A DNA stretch of 64,000 nucleotides from Thermothelomyces thermophilus ATCC 42464 (Eukaryota; Ascomycota; Sordariomycetes; Sordariales; Chaetomiaceae): contig NC_016474.1 in NCBI RefSeq assembly GCF_000226095.1, positions 2,480,001 through 2,544,000 on the forward strand. Direction: 5' to 3'. Position numbers and translations under genes: made by a program. This document shows positions 1 through 12,367 of the stretch, in pieces (the first letter of the stretch is position 1; each line of letters starts with the position of its first letter). The notes beneath the pieces were generated by a model that was given only the letters and a program-made list of their open reading frames with translations, did no database searches and was not told the DNA's origin.

Positions 1-1996
1 CCCGGCGCGGCGGGGCCGGGATGACCCTTACCGGGAGGCTGTCCGTGTCCGGGGTGGTCCGGAACCTCTCGCGGAGCCGGTCGGCTTGCGTAGCCGCGAA
101 CTCCTCGAGGCGGGCGCGGATGTCCCACTTGTTGTTGTTGTTGTTGCTGCTGCTGCCGCCGCCGCGGCGCTCACGTCTCGAGCCGTGTTCCTTGGCTGTC
201 GCTGCCGGGACGGCGGTTTCCACATCTGCAGGCCGTGCTTTTTGCAGGGGTATTTTTTGCCTTGGTGAGTGCCATCTGTTTGATGATGGCAGTGACGACG
301 ACGATGAGGGGTCGTTTGCTGGCGTCGCTGGGTTCTGCGTCGGCTGGGCGGCCGTATCACCACCCCCCTCGCTTGCGGCGCCGTCATCCCTGGGGTGGCT
401 CGAGGCTCTGCTGCTGCTTCGAGACTCGGGAGCGTGGCCCTGCGGAGGGGGCGGGGTGCGGGATGTCGTTTCCGTCAGCGGGTGGTAGCGTACGGCGTAG
501 ACTGTGCTCGCCGCGCTGGAGGTGTCGGTGCGGCTGACCGGCGTGACTGCCTGCGGTGGTCTGGCGGGCCACAATGGCGGCTGCAGGAACCGTATCCTGT
601 CGTGGTTGGACGGCTGTGTCGTCGGGGGTTCCGCAGGCTGCGCTGCGCTCCTGGCCCTGGGCCGAGGCTTATACCGTGATGCGATCGCGGCGACGGTCGG
701 CCACCTGTTGCCGCCGCCCGTGTTCGGGCTCTCGTCCGGCCCGCCATCGAAGCCGGGGCCCTTGTCCTCGTCGTCGAGCTCTTTCCGCCTCCTCCTCAGC
801 CGGTGGCTCGAACGCGCATCCTCGAGCATCTCGTCCCCGTCAAACACTTCCCTGCCGAGGATACCGTCCTTCTTCTCCTCCCGCTCCAAGGCCTCGATCC
901 TTTCCACCCACTCCCACACGATGACGCTCGCCGCCGCCGCCCCAACCCATCGCACGTATTCTCCCCACCCGGTGAAGTCGGGCTGGACGATGTCCAGGAT
1001 GAAGAAGACGATGGGGATCAGAATGGCCATCAGCGACAGAGCCGCGACCAGGACCATGTTCTTCATCTGCGGATGCCAATACGCGTACCGCTTTTTCAGG
1101 AGCGAATAGTAAATGACCCAGGCGGCGTATAGCACGCCCAGGGAGAGGGCGAATAGATAGCTGAGGGCGGGCACGGGATGTTGGAAGGAGCCGGGCCGCG
1201 CCACGCCCTGCTCGTACTTGAAGCTGTTGAGAGATTGGAAGATGACGTCCAGAGTGATGAGGGCGAACGCGGTCCATTTGATGATGACCTTCTCCCGCTG
1301 GCGCGGAAACAGGCGGATGAGCGTTTGGGCCTGGGCGAGCCAGAGAAAGGTGTTGGATATGATGCGGATGATCTTGAGCTCGGTGCCGCCGAGGACCTCC
1401 ATCTGGAGCTTCTTGGCGTTCTGGACGCCGAACGAGTACTGCTCCTCGGCCGCCTGGAACGTGGCGGCGCTGGCAATGGTCAGGGATACCGCGACCGCGA
1501 GAGCCGCAACCTTCTGAAGCCAGGGCCGGCCGCCGATGGTCGGGCCGGTCCCCCCGTTTGTGAATCCCCTGCCGCCCAGCACGACGACTCCGCCGTCCAG
1601 GAAGGACCGCGGGGTGACGAAGAGCATGATGACGAGCGTGTATGCCACCACGGTCGTCGCGGCGAGGGCGTAGCACTGGGGGAAGGTCGAGGCATAAAAG
1701 GGATCCTGCCAGTCCGAAAAGGTCCATCCGTCCTCGCCGGGCATCGATCCGTCGGCCGAGTCGTCGATCGGGACGGAGCCTCCCCCTCCGTTCGCAATGA
1801 TGGCGGGAGGCGAGACCGGAGTGCAGACCGGTCTGAAGGCGGCCGCTGCGGTGAGAGTGACCAGCTCGCCGTTGGGCATGGAGATGACGCCTCCCATTGG
1901 AAGGTTCACCCCGCCACAGCTTCGGCCGACCACGGGCGTGCCGGTCGGCAGCGGCGCGGTGGTCGTCACGGCGGCGAGGAGCTGGTGCGGCTCCAT
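1..1996 (-). CDS. palH: pH-response receptor PalH/Rim21, 3' end cut by window edge
   Basis: Seven-transmembrane plasma-membrane sensor of the Pal/Rim ambient alkaline pH pathway, acting upstream of arrestin-like PalF and proteolysis of PacC (family knowledge). The reading frame opens at the ATG at 1994-1996 and stays open to base 2, giving at least 665 codons without an intron; the stop lies beyond the left edge. Several hydrophobic segments are visible between about 1690 and 950. The stretch WEWVERIEALEREEKKDGIL (about 880-940) just after the last membrane segment is typical of PalH. The cytosolic tail is low-complexity and contains an Asn run near 130. It ends near the edge in LPVRVIPAPPRR, which resembles the end of other PalH tails, so few residues are probably missing. 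The start gives an N-terminus with a short Cys-containing ectodomain before the first membrane segment. Confidence 0.9.
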   Translation of the reverse strand, partial: MEPHQLLAAVTTTAPLPTGTPVVGRSCGGVNLPMGGVISMPNGELVTLTAAAAFRPVCTPVSPPAIIANGGGGSVPIDDSADGSMPGEDGWTFSDWQDPFYASTFPQCYALAATTVVAYTLVIMLFVTPRSFLDGGVVVLGGRGFTNGGTGPTIGGRPWLQKVAALAVAVSLTIASAATFQAAEEQYSFGVQNAKKLQMEVLGGTELKIIRIISNTFLWLAQAQTLIRLFPRQREKVIIKWTAFALITLDVIFQSLNSFKYEQGVARPGSFQHPVPALSYLFALSLGVLYAAWVIYYSLLKKRYAYWHPQMKNMVLVAALSLMAILIPIVFFILDIVQPDFTGWGEYVRWVGAAAASVIVWEWVERIEALEREEKKDGILGREVFDGDEMLEDARSSHRLRRRRKELDDEDKGPGFDGGPDESPNTGGGNRWPTVAAIASRYKPRPRARSAAQPAEPPTTQPSNHDRIRFLQPPLWPARPPQAVTPVSRTDTSSAASTVYAVRYHPLTETTSRTPPPPQGHAPESRSSSRASSHPRDDGAASEGGGDTAAQPTQNPATPANDPSSSSSLPSSNRWHSPRQKIPLQKARPADVETAVPAATAKEHGSRRERRGGGSSSNNNNNKWDIRARLEEFAATQADRLRERFRTTPDTDSLPVRVIPAPPRR

Positions 1997-4900
1997 GCTC
2001 GGAGGGTTTTATCAGTGGCGGCCTCCGCCTAAGTTCCGGTTATCGCGAAATCGCCATGGAAATTCGGTCCTAGTCGCAATCGTTGGTGGCCCGTTGCAGC
2101 GCGGCGGATTCGTCGTCGAAGAGGGCAGGAACCGAACCGGAATCGATCGTGCGGCGCCCGTTCCCCGCTGGGAGATGGCGGACTGGCGCCGTGTCGGATC
2201 CCTCGGTATGCAGCCGTCGTCGGCAAGGTATCTAAAGGCAGAGGTCACAATCCCGAGCGAGCCAAGAAAGAGAACCTTTTCTATTCGTCCCTTGTTCAGT
2301 CGTCGCGATGGCCTTGATGTGGGGGATGATGGCAGTAGAGGGCTGGGCGCCGAGAATTCCCTCGTGGCCGGAACGGCTTGGAGGTTTCTTTTCTGTCAGG
2401 GGGCGCCGAGGACGCGCAGCGGCTCTCCCGTCAATTGTGAAATGTGAAATGTTACCTAGAGCAGACGTCGTGTGAATACTCAGCGACGTCCGACGCGTTG
2501 CTTGTTTCGCGATGCAACTTTTTAAAGCGACGATTTTGGTGTCAATTTCGTGCTTTGCTTTTGCAGGCCCCTTTCGAAAGCGCTCGAACCTTTGACCTAA
2601 TATTGCAAGTTTCACCTACTATGGAAGGATAGGAACGAGCACCCTCCGCAAAATCCCCAGGGGGGCGTGGGCGCTGACGGGTTTCCCGTCAGAAAGGGGA
2701 CGGTGTGTGTACAGTGCGAAGAAAACGAGACTGCCGGAGGGGTCTTGCCCGAGTTTGACCCCTCTCGGTCATGGGTGGGGTTCAGTCAAGAGGTGTCGCG
2801 AACTTTTAGGCGAGGCATGCGCGGGTCCGAAGTTCCCGTCATCACCTCGAATTTCTATCATCACCTTTCATCTCTTGCTCCTTTGATCTTTGATTTGGTC
2901 ATCATCCTGTTGTTTGCGCAATCCCGGTATCGCTTGGTGTTTTTCCTTCGCCAGCGTGTCCAGATGAATGCTCGTTTGCACTGCATGATGAGCTCAAAAT
3001 TCACCTTTCCGTCAGTAAATGAAAAGAAGATCGCCGCTAATTGTGCTTCGCCTATCAGCGACGAGCGTGGTTACCACCACCACCATCACTCCGCGGCGAG
3101 AACAATCAAGTACTGTGTAGCCATCTGCAAGTAGCGGCACGGGACTCGACTCGGGTGTCGCACTGTAGGCGGCCAGCACCGCCTGAGCCCACCCACAGCA
3201 AACATGCCATCTAAATTTGGGGCGCAGTTCGCACGCTAACCGAAAGTGAGGTGAGACTAGGGCCCGCACACACCGGAACATGGACGGCATCGGGCCACCA
3301 CTAGAGACACAGTCTGCCACTTGAGCTCCGGCATAGTGTATACCGCATAACCGTGTCTTGCATTTCCTTCGAGTTTACGGAGTAGCTCGGCGAGTATTTC
3401 GAGCGCGACAAACCAAGGGACAGCGAAACACAAAGCGGTACGGAGTACGGAGTGACTGGTAGCTTTTGGGCCCCCTGCCCAAATCGAATGGATTTCTGGA
3501 CCGTTGCGCACCCCTTGAACATCTGATCCGGGTTAGCGCAAAGATTCCCCCAACCTCCGAAGGAGCAACCCAGGCAGACACTCGTGTAACATCACTGCAT
3601 GCAGTAATCTTTAGCGAGCAAACCCAATGCGCTTACCTGCAGAATCATGACCAAGCTTCACTTAAGGGTACAGTTCGCTAAAAACCTCGAGGGGTAGCGC
3701 CTCCTCTCAATCTATGTGTGCTCCCTTTTGCTTTGATCCCGTAGTGGCAGCATCAACAGGGCAGATAGATTGGCGGATTCCGCAATATTCTACTATATAG
3801 TATTACTACGTGGCCTCACGCTGCTCTTCAAATCGTCTCTTAAGCGCCGCGTTGCTCTCGTTAACCTCAATGCCTGCAACCAAGTACAATCCCTACATTG
3901 GTAAGGAAGAGAGCCCGAGTCACGCCGGCGACAACTCTACAGCGTTGCGCACAGTTACCGACGACTTGCAAGAGTCCGCCGGTATGTTTTTTTTTCGAGC
4001 TACCTTACGATGCGTGGTCTCGACTGTATGTATGTACATACAACAAATACACCGCACAGGAACATTCGGGAGTGCGGCCTGCATGGTGTTGATCTATTTG
4101 TGCGGCCGGATTGTAACGTCTTTTGGGATCGCTTGGTAACACCGAGACGCTTGTAAGCTCGACTCTCAAGTCCCGACAATGGGCCTGTCGGTGATGGAAG
4201 CTTTGTGGATGCGAGGCCGTTGCCAAGCTAGTCGATTATCGGCGTTCCATCTTGGCAAAGGCTTGTCTTTCGCGGGGAAGCAAGCTCAGGTTGGCAACAA
4301 GGATCAGCTAGACCTGAACTCATCAGAGTCTTCAAACTCAGTCGACGGTTGCGTCGATGAGTAGTAGTGAGAGACTGAAACTGCAAAGTGCAGCCATCAT
4401 CCGCTTTCTCATTGCTCTTCATGGGCCGTAAAGCGTGCGAGCAGTTGCATGGCACGCAGCCTCGACGTTGATAAGAGCAGAAACAGAGTGCTGTTTCCAG
4501 TACCCACAAAAATAATTAAGGGAAAAAAAAAGAACAAACCACCGAGTAATTTTGGTTATTGTACCTGCCCATTTTTTGTCGCAACCTCGCCTTGAGAACA
4601 AGACATGGGATATGGGCCTCTTGCCCAGCTGTTCTAGCCTTTGTTGACTTTGTTTCTCGTGGTGGCTGTTGGTTTTTCTCTCCGCATTTCTTTGTGTTCT
4701 AAAGTTGACTAGCGATATAAACCGGGGCCATGAGCCCCCGTGCCCGCCAATAAAACCGCATAGCCAAGTAAGGTTGCCGAGCAAAAGGCATACACAAGTG
4801 AGAAGCTGGGCCGGTACACCTGCGCCCATACGACGTCCTACATACATATGAGGGATTGTCCCTCTGCGGTCCAAGCAGGTCAGGTATGTGCTTAGGCTGG

Positions 4901-6336
4901 ATATTATGGTTGATGGTGGCACTTCAAAACATGAGAGCCGAGGGAGGAAATTCCCAACCTCAGGGATTTCGAAACCTGCCAATGAAGTGCCCCGCATCCT
5001 CCAGATACTACGGAGTACCTTCTTTCAATATCGGAACAGATACCAGATGTGGGTTCGGGTTGGCAACGGCACTTCCAAGTTTTGTGTGTTTGTCTACTCT
5101 GTACGCAGTACGAGGTATGATGGGTAAGTTTGACCCCCTGTCTGGGTATTAACAGGGGGCTTGACAGGCGGGCGTAGGCAGGCGCAGGCAGGAAAAACTG
5201 GTGGTAGAGGCCTGAAAGGTTTTTCCGAGAGATCCCTGTCGGTACCTGTGCAGGGGGTGAAACTTTGGCTCGCAACCATAGTACATGTACGGATTACGGA
5301 CAACACCCAACAATACCTTACTGGCTTGCATACCCACCAATGCTGAGAGCATGGTGGGGTGTCTGGGTTACACTATTTTGGATTAGCGGAAACACCCCGC
5401 CCAACTATTCCCTTCCCAGATTTATCGAGGTTTGAGCGGACCCAGTAGGTGTTTCAAGTTCAACCATGTCCCACAGCGTGCACTTCCATCACTTCCATTT
5501 TGAGGAAGTGCTCTTTGCTCGATGCTCGATTCCAGCGGCAAATCCCATCACGCCTTGTTTACCCATCATGATACTATAACTATGTACGGATGTACTAGTA
5601 CTGGCAGCACAGTAGACTCGCGGCTTCCTCTGCCAGTTGATTTTCTTTTTTCCTGCCCAGCGGCTCGAATGCAGCACGAGCGCACCTGCAAGCCTGGAAA
5701 CAGGAACCCGAGGACGTGCAGAAGGCACAAAACCATGAATCGGCGGCGACTAAATATGTCATCCCTACTGTAACTTCTGAGTACGGACTTCCAGCACCTC
5801 GTTGGCAGGTCTCAGTCACCCTCGAGAACCCGATCAGCACGTTACTGTGTAGTTACGCAGTAGCTTATGACGGACACGCACCACGCACTGCGGCCCGAGG
5901 TCAACAAGCTTACTACCCAAATACGCGCGGCCACCCAGCAACTTCAGACGGCTTCTCGAGCTCTGTTCCAATTACCTGATAATAAATAACCAAGGCGGGC
6001 TTTGAGTGGTTGCGGGACCTAACACCAAAACGTCGAACCTGTGGACCGTCGCATGTCCGACCTTGCAGCACTCTTGCGACGCCAAGCCAACTACGAAGTT
6101 GCTGCGAAGCCAAAAACTGGGGCGCCTCTCCACAGCCGCAGCTGGAACTTCAGGGGTTTTGCTCCAGCCCTCTCCTCCTGGGAAACGCATCTCGCGATTG
6201 TGCCAATTCTCAAGAATTTGGCGGCTTGACGGGGACGGGCACTGCAAGTGCTAACGCAAACCGCATTGAAACGTATTCTCGAGTTATTTTTGCGGGGGGG
6301 CGTTTGCTGCACAAGCCAGCCAAAAAAAAACCCATC
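1997..6336. other. 4.3 kb gene-free interval, divergent palH/tea4 promoter region
   Basis: No ORF here has family resemblance, splice-consistent extensions or coding-like composition. The longest, 192 codons at 4419-4997 on the minus strand, has no recognisable domain. The DNA is less GC-rich than the flanking genes and holds the dispersed word TACGGAGTA at 3376, 3439 and 5009, TACGGATTA at 5288, TATG/TACA microsatellite-like runs near 4025-4045, and a 10-bp palindrome GTACATGTAC at 5281. It must contain both divergent promoters and could hold a non-coding RNA. Confidence 0.5.
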
Positions 6337-9300
6337 ATGTCAAGACCACATCTTATTCGCGCTGGTATGCTTGAGCCTCCCCTTCATCTCGCCTGCCCCC
6401 GGACCCCTGGGGGTTGCGCGCCGCCATATCCTGTCCGGTCCCTCGGGGCTGGGTGGGCCACGGCCCAGTCCCTCTCGCACCCCCCAACCCATGTGTGTGT
6501 GGCCCAATCCGTGCCGCGCCGTGCACACGTTCCCTAGGCTCTCGGACCGTTCCTCTGACATATTCCTCCTTCTTTCCAGATACCATTGACCTCCAAGCCC
6601 ACGAGGCACCGTCCGCGCAGAGTCACCACAGGCCGACCGCTGACGGATCCCTCGCTCCACACCAAGCCGAGACCCTTCGCGAGGTTGCGGCCGAGGTCGC
6701 CGAGGAGAACCTCCGGACGCCCGGTGTCTCGTGGAACCCCGGCCCGAACGACATTCAAGACCTCGCCTCCGCTCTCGATCGGGCCAACAGTGGCCAGCGA
6801 AACGGTAGCGCGGACACCATGCGAGCTACTGCACACCAAGATGCACTGGCGATCGCCCAGAACGGCGGCCTCTCCGGCCAGGATGTCGACGACGGCGACC
6901 TAAACGGCGACGCCGAGGTCGACTTGGACGATGACTTGATGGACAAGATCTCCAGTTCGCCCTCGATCGAAGATGGTGGGTCGACCTTCGCTCTCCCGAC
7001 TCTGTCTCCGGGCATACACGGACCCCTCCCACCACCATCGCCAACATGGCGTGGCCCCTCGCCTCTGCTGAGTGTTTGCGACACGAGGTCATCTTCCCCA
7101 TACCTCGACTGTCCAGACCATTTGCCGTTGAGGAGAGAGGGCCAGGGACTGCGCCAGCGCGCGGTCGCACTGTCCCCTTCTGTTGCTAGCACATGTCGCC
7201 ATCATCATCATCATCATTGTCATTGTCAAGGTCATGATCATTGTCGTCATCATCAATTTCCGGACGGTGAGTTCGAAGTGGATACCGCGGCTCAAGACGG
7301 CGCCTCAAGCGACTCCCTCAGTGTTCCGGACGATCTCCACTTCGACGAAAGTTTGCCCTGGGCAGACGAAGAGGAGGACGACTATGCCGCGGCGGACGAT
7401 CGTTGGAATAAGGAGGAAGGGACAGCAGGAGGTGAAGGGTCGGTGGGTGGAAGGCCGGATACGGCGAATCGTGAGACGCAGAACGCCAACGCACTGCACG
7501 ACTTGATTGCGCCCTACGAACCGGATGACAATGACGATGATGATGATCTTGGCAACTCTTTCGGGATCCCCGAGTCTAGATTCATTGACTCTGGTTGGGG
7601 CGGCGAATGCTTACAAGACACAGAGGACATCGACTTCGACTTCGTCTATGCCCTTCACACCTTCGTTGCCACCGTCGAGGGACAAGCCAATGCGACAAAA
7701 GGAGACACAATGGTTCTTCTCGACGACAGCAATAGCTATTGGTGGTTAGTGCGCATCGTTAAAGACAGCAGCATCGGTAAGCCGCCAGTGAGGTTTCGAA
7801 CAGAGGCGCGGATACTGACCGTGCGGCGGCGTTCCAGGCTATCTTCCCGCGGAACACATTGAAACGCCAACCGAGAGGTTGGCTCGGTTGAACAAGCACC
7901 GAAACATCGATGTAAGCCCAAGGGAGCGTAGCATCCGAAAGGCCGTGTGTATTAACCTGCTGCAGCTCTCTGCGTCCATGCTTGGAGATCAGCCTGACAA
8001 GACCCGAAACCCCATCAGGTCCGCCATGAAGAGGAGGAAGACCAAAAACGTCCAGTTCGCGGCCCCTACTTATGTCGACTATTCAGATGTGGATTACTCA
8101 AGCGAGGAAGAAGGCGCCGACCCGGAGGCCTCTCCCCAGCAGCAGCAGCAGAAGCAGCAGTCGGAGCAGTCGCAGCAATCGCAACAGTCGCAACAGTCGC
8201 AACAAGCTTCCGGCGACGGGGAAATGGAAGACGAGACGGCCAAGGTGGAGCCATTGAAGCCCAAGTCGCAGCAGAAGCAATCCAAGACGGATCCGAAACG
8301 GCAAGAGTCCGGGGGTGACACCGACACATCCTCGGCTAACAAGGCGGCCGTCCGGGCGGCTGAGGAGACTTCGGAGGCCAAGACAGATGGGCCAAAGAAG
8401 ACGCGCGATGGCACCGTACGGGATTCATTCTTTAAGGATGACACCGTCGAAACCAAGAAGATCACGTTGACCCCGAACTTGCTGCGTGATGACAATGAGC
8501 CACGAGACTCGAGCGAGTTCAGGGAAGTGAGGCAACGCCCGAGCCTGGACAAGCTCGAGAAAGACGGTGTTTTTGGCAAAGACGACAAGAAGAAGAGAAA
8601 GGAGAAGGACAAGGATAAAAAATCAGGCGGTCTACGGGGGTTCTTCTCTCGGAAGGATAAGAAGACGAAGGGAGACGAAGACGACGATTCCTACGGCAAG
8701 CGGTCGCTCGACGCAGACGCGCCGGAGAGAGACGTCGAGGAAGACGAGCCACAGGCATCGTCAGAGAAATCGGGTCCTCAGAGACAGCACAGCAAGTTAC
8801 AGAAGCAGCCGAGGGGCGAGCCGTCTCCGACCAGGAGGTCCAACAGCGTCCGGGAGCGGGAGCACGGCATGGATGTCAAGTCCTTCCTGTCGGAGGGGCG
8901 GATCAACAACGTGGCGAATGTCCCCCCGGCAACGATGCGCCTGGTTGAGTCGAGTCCGAAGGCGTCGCCCCAAGAAAAACCCCGAGAGCAGAGGTCAGGC
9001 AGGGAATCGTCGCCAGTCAAGAGCGCCTCGTCAAAGACCGCGAGACCAGAAGCGCGGCCGGCCAGAACCACTGTCGCGAAGCCTCATGTGGACCTTGACG
9101 ACTCGGACATGGACGACGAGGACACGGCACCCGGCCCGACTCGGCAAGCACCACTGGTATCCGAGGAGGCAGCTCAGCAAGAACCGCAACCGGATGCCTC
9201 ACAAGCCAACACCGCACCGGCTTCCCAACCGACATCAGCACCGGCGGCGGCACCGGCCGTGAGCAGCGACCCGCGGCGAACGGCCGAGCGGCTGTCGGAA

Positions 9301-9796
9301 TCGCCGGTCCAGGTGTCGCCGGTGACCAGTGGCAACCCGCCGCCGCTGGTGGGCGATAGCGCCAGCCAAGGAGAAGACCACGTCTCACCCGCGTCGTCAC
9401 CCTCGCCGGAACTGGTCGAACACGAGGAGGCCGCAGAGAGGTCGGCCCAGAAGACCTCGACGACCCCCTCAACGAACAGGTCGGAGTCGTGGGACGATGC
9501 CAGGCTCCGGGCCTTCTTCGATTCGGGCACCGACGTCCGGGATCTGCTCCTTGTGGTCTACGACAAGAACAATGTCGACGATGTGGGTTTGGATCACCCC
9601 ATTGCCGGGTCGCTGTTTAGGGAACAAAATGCCAAACTGGCCGAGATTACGACGGTGAGTTGGACTCCCGGCAGATTGTCTCGCGGTGCATTGGGGAGGG
9701 GGAGGGGATTTGCTGACGAGTGTTTTGTTCTAGCGGCTCGATGATATGCTTGGGGACTGGCTCGCCCGCAAGCAGAGGCTCAGAGGCTCCGTTTAA
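6337..9796 (+). CDS. tea4: SH3-domain cell-polarity protein, Tea4/TeaC (Bud14) family
   Basis: Cell-end marker that links microtubule-delivered Tea1/TeaA to formins and protein phosphatase 1 at hyphal tips (family knowledge). Five exons: 6337-6364, 6580-7776, 7838-7911, 7966-9654, 9734-9796, giving 1016 residues. The start is chosen because the short first exon (MSRPHLIRA) splices in phase to DTIDLQ, with a CTGAC branch site before the 6579 acceptor. The SH3 domain spans the second and third exons (VYALHTFVATVEGQANATKG, then DSNSYWWLVRIVKDSSIG and YLPAEHIETP), followed by the family extension TERLARLNKHRNID. Upstream are acidic and Ser-rich segments and a His/Cys-rich stretch at 7195-7257. 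Downstream are SAMKRRKTKNVQF, a Q/S-rich tract (8140-8215) and a long charged disordered region. The last exon encodes a short basic end, RLDDMLGDWLARKQRLRGSV. Confidence 0.88.
8138..8216 (+). repeat. CAG/CAA/TCG codon repeat (Q/S tract) in tea4
   Basis: CAG runs followed by repeated TCG-CAG/CAA units encode a Gln/Ser-rich low-complexity stretch downstream of the SH3 domain. It is in frame and so probably length-variable between strains. Confidence 0.8.
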
Positions 9797-9875
9797 CGCC
9801 TTACGAAGCAGCACTACGAAGCAGCACCGTTGACGAACACGCGACATTTTCGCCCCTTGGATACCCCCCTGTTTT

Positions 9876-9923
<48 letters not shown>

Positions 9924-11119
9924 TTCAACCCAACTACTCACTTTGGTTGGTCTCTATGTTCTTGCATTGCGATTTGACACGCATGCCTTTTCACTTTGGT
10001 AATACTCCTTCAATTCACCCCATGTACCTTTCTTTTTTTTTTTTTCGCGAGTTCTTTAGGGTTGGGCGGCCTCTCGATGTGATGCGGATGCTCTGGCTTA
10101 TTAGTCGGGCATATCATCGCCGAGATGGCGTACAGATGGACAACAACAGACCGACTGGAGCGGGACACTCGATTTCGAAAACGCTGGTTGTGGACAAGGG
10201 AACTGGATCTCAGCAGTGGAACCCGGGATCAAAACCATCATCGGCGGGCAGGACCATGTTTCTCCGTCTGCTTTCTCTTTTGATATCCTCACTGGTATAC
10301 CTTTCTATTTGCCATTATGATGTCACGATACCCTTTTTTCCAAAACAACAAATCCCATCTTTTGTTGGATCTGGCAGCTTCCTATGGTCATGAATGAGCC
10401 TGGTGTTTCTTCGTTATGGAAGTTCCACAGACGGCCCTAGTGTACCGTTTCCAGCGCCGTTTCCGCCTACTGCGTATGCCGAGTCCATTTGCGGTCAATC
10501 AATCACACGCGGCTTGCACGCCAAGAACTGGAGCACGGATATTTCCCGGACCTAGCTTGGTTCTTTCTTTTTACTCCGTGCATGCATGTCGACGCAGCGG
10601 ACACATTCCGGTGGAGATCGACGGTTCGGTCCTGCGCAGCCACAGTCACGACGGAAAGGGGGTTGGATGAGGCATTCGTGGAGCCGGGCGATTGTGAAGA
10701 ACACCCTAGCAGGCTGTTAACCGCATGCATATATATTTCGCGTCTAGCATCGTATGGACGGAATGTGCAGAGTCAACGTTGTACTGCATCGTGCACACAT
10801 AGCGCCCGAAATATGAAGGAATACCGGGATTAGTGTATGGAGCTTGGGAGAAAGGCGAGCAGGGGTGTGCTCCCTTGTTTAGGTTTAGGGGCGGCAGCAA
10901 GCGAGAGAGAGGTTACCTCGTCCCGAGCAAGATAAGTGTGGTCTTTACCGCTGTTGGCTCAGCCGTGGTCTCTCTACTCTCTGGAACGTTGCTCGTTTTC
11001 ACTTACAACTTCTTCCCGCTGAATGCGTTGTACAGAGCGCATACATACATATACATACGTATATTCATATACATAGGGCCTCCTCTTGAGTCGGTAACAA
11101 CTGCTTCAAACCGGTCATC
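9797..11119. other. Intergenic, tea4 3' flank and MAPEG promoter
   Basis: No supported gene. The interval begins with the tea4 3' flank carrying a 45-T run at 9878-9922 and a shorter T run near 10031-10043. TACA/TACG microsatellite-like sequence lies at 11041-11075, just before the MAPEG start codon. Confidence 0.5.
9878..9922 (+). repeat. 45-nt homopolymer T tract
   Basis: Uninterrupted T run (45 T by direct count) starting 82 nt after the tea4 stop codon. On the sense strand it would give a U-rich 3' UTR or flank; exact length is prone to assembly error. Confidence 0.9.
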
Positions 11120-11521
11120 ATGGCTTCTCTTATTGATTTCACCTCGGGCAACTGGTCATATTACACCGTAAGTACTTGTCTCTCCCGTGGTTCCATCCGA
11201 TCGAGAGCTGCTCGACTAACTTGACACAATCGACTTAGATCCCGGCCGCCTTCTTTCTCTGCATGTTGCCAAACGCCTACGCCACCAAGTTGGCAGGCAG
11301 GAACTATGACATTGCGAAGTGAGTCGACCTGTTGGCGTTGCCGGCCATGATAACCGCCGTCCACCCAGTGGATCCAGTGGATCTATTTTTCCTCAAAGAT
11401 TCGATGCTGACATGATTCCTCTCCTCTTCTCTCCCCTAGCCCTCGCAAGACCGAGGAACTCTGCGCCAAAGACACCTCGCTAGACAAAGTCGTATGTGTT
11501 CCCCCTTGTTTTCCCCTAAAT

Positions 11522-11552
<31 letters not shown>

Positions 11553-12112
11553 CTCTCTCTCTCTCTCTCTAAACTAGAGTGTATGTGTGTGAGGTAGTGA
11601 GAGACCTTGAACTTAGCTGACCCCGTCTTTCCAAAACAAACAAAGACCCTCCAGCGCATCTCGCGCGCCAGGGCGGCGACCGCCAACGGATTCGAGACGC
11701 TTGGCCTGTACGCCGCCGCCGTCGTGGCCGGCAACGTCGCGGGGCTGCCCACCGAGCGCATGAACAAGCTGACGCTGGCCTACCTCGGCTCGCGCGCCGC
11801 CTACAACTACGTCTATGTTGTGCTGCAGGACAATGCGCGGATGGCCGGGCTGCGGTCGCTGGCGTGTAAGTGACTAGTCTCTTGGCCCTTTTTTATTTTT
11901 TTATTTTTTTTTTTTATTTTTTTACTCTCCACTTTTCCCTCTGGCCTCTCTCTGCGAACAACCTGAGAATACCGCTTGTCTTTGGCCATCTTTTGTGGCA
12001 GATCTCGACAAAAGCAGAAAGGTCTTTCAACTGACAGTGTGTCTATCTAGGGTTGGTGGGAATTGTGATCATAATGACGCTGTTTGTGTCCGCGGGCATG
12101 ACCTTGAACTGA
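11120..12112 (+). CDS. MAPEG family membrane protein
   Basis: Small integral membrane protein of the MAPEG family (membrane-associated proteins in eicosanoid and glutathione metabolism); fungal members are poorly characterised, with glutathione-transferase-like activity only inferred. Five exons: 11120-11167, 11239-11318, 11440-11491, 11646-11865, 12051-12112, giving 153 residues. The family signature lies in the fourth exon: RISRARAATANGFETLGLYA, then AAAVVAGNVAGL and a TLAYLGSRAAYNYVYV segment. Hydrophobic stretches suit about four membrane helices. Each intron has GT..AG ends and the last has a clear CTGAC branch site before the 12050 acceptor. The third intron carries a dinucleotide microsatellite. 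The final exon supplies the last hydrophobic helix and ends GMTLN. Confidence 0.85.
11522..11570 (+). repeat. (AC)n(CT)n compound microsatellite in MAPEG intron
   Basis: About 14 AC units followed by about 10 CT units inside the third intron of the MAPEG gene. The CT part lies well before the acceptor at 11645. Confidence 0.9.
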
Positions 12113-12367
12113 GTCCGTTCGTTGGAGAGCGGAGGGGGTTAGCTATAAAAAAAAAGGTGCGGTAATGATGAATCAATATATAGTGAGTATCATTCGCAGT
12201 GGGCATTTGCATAGAGTGGAATTGCTCCGGAAGGGAGTGAGTGATGGAGCCACATGGATCTGACCGGTTGGGTCTCTCCTTTCCCCCCTTTCCGCAGTTT
12301 GTTTTTCTTTTCAGCCAGCCGCCCTCCCCGTTCTTGTCTCACTGTTCTCTTCCAAGCTCCGACGATG

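Noticed and set aside
2261-2266. GCCAAG hexamer upstream of palH as a PacC site
   Set aside because: A six-base match is expected by chance in a few kilobases; no second site or supporting context.
4419-4997. 192-codon minus-strand ORF in the palH/tea4 gap
   Set aside because: No recognisable domain, no splice-consistent extensions, and composition like the surrounding non-coding DNA.
9878-9922. T45 run as the poly(A) end of a retroelement insertion
   Set aside because: No reverse-transcriptase sequence, flanking duplication or element body visible beside it.
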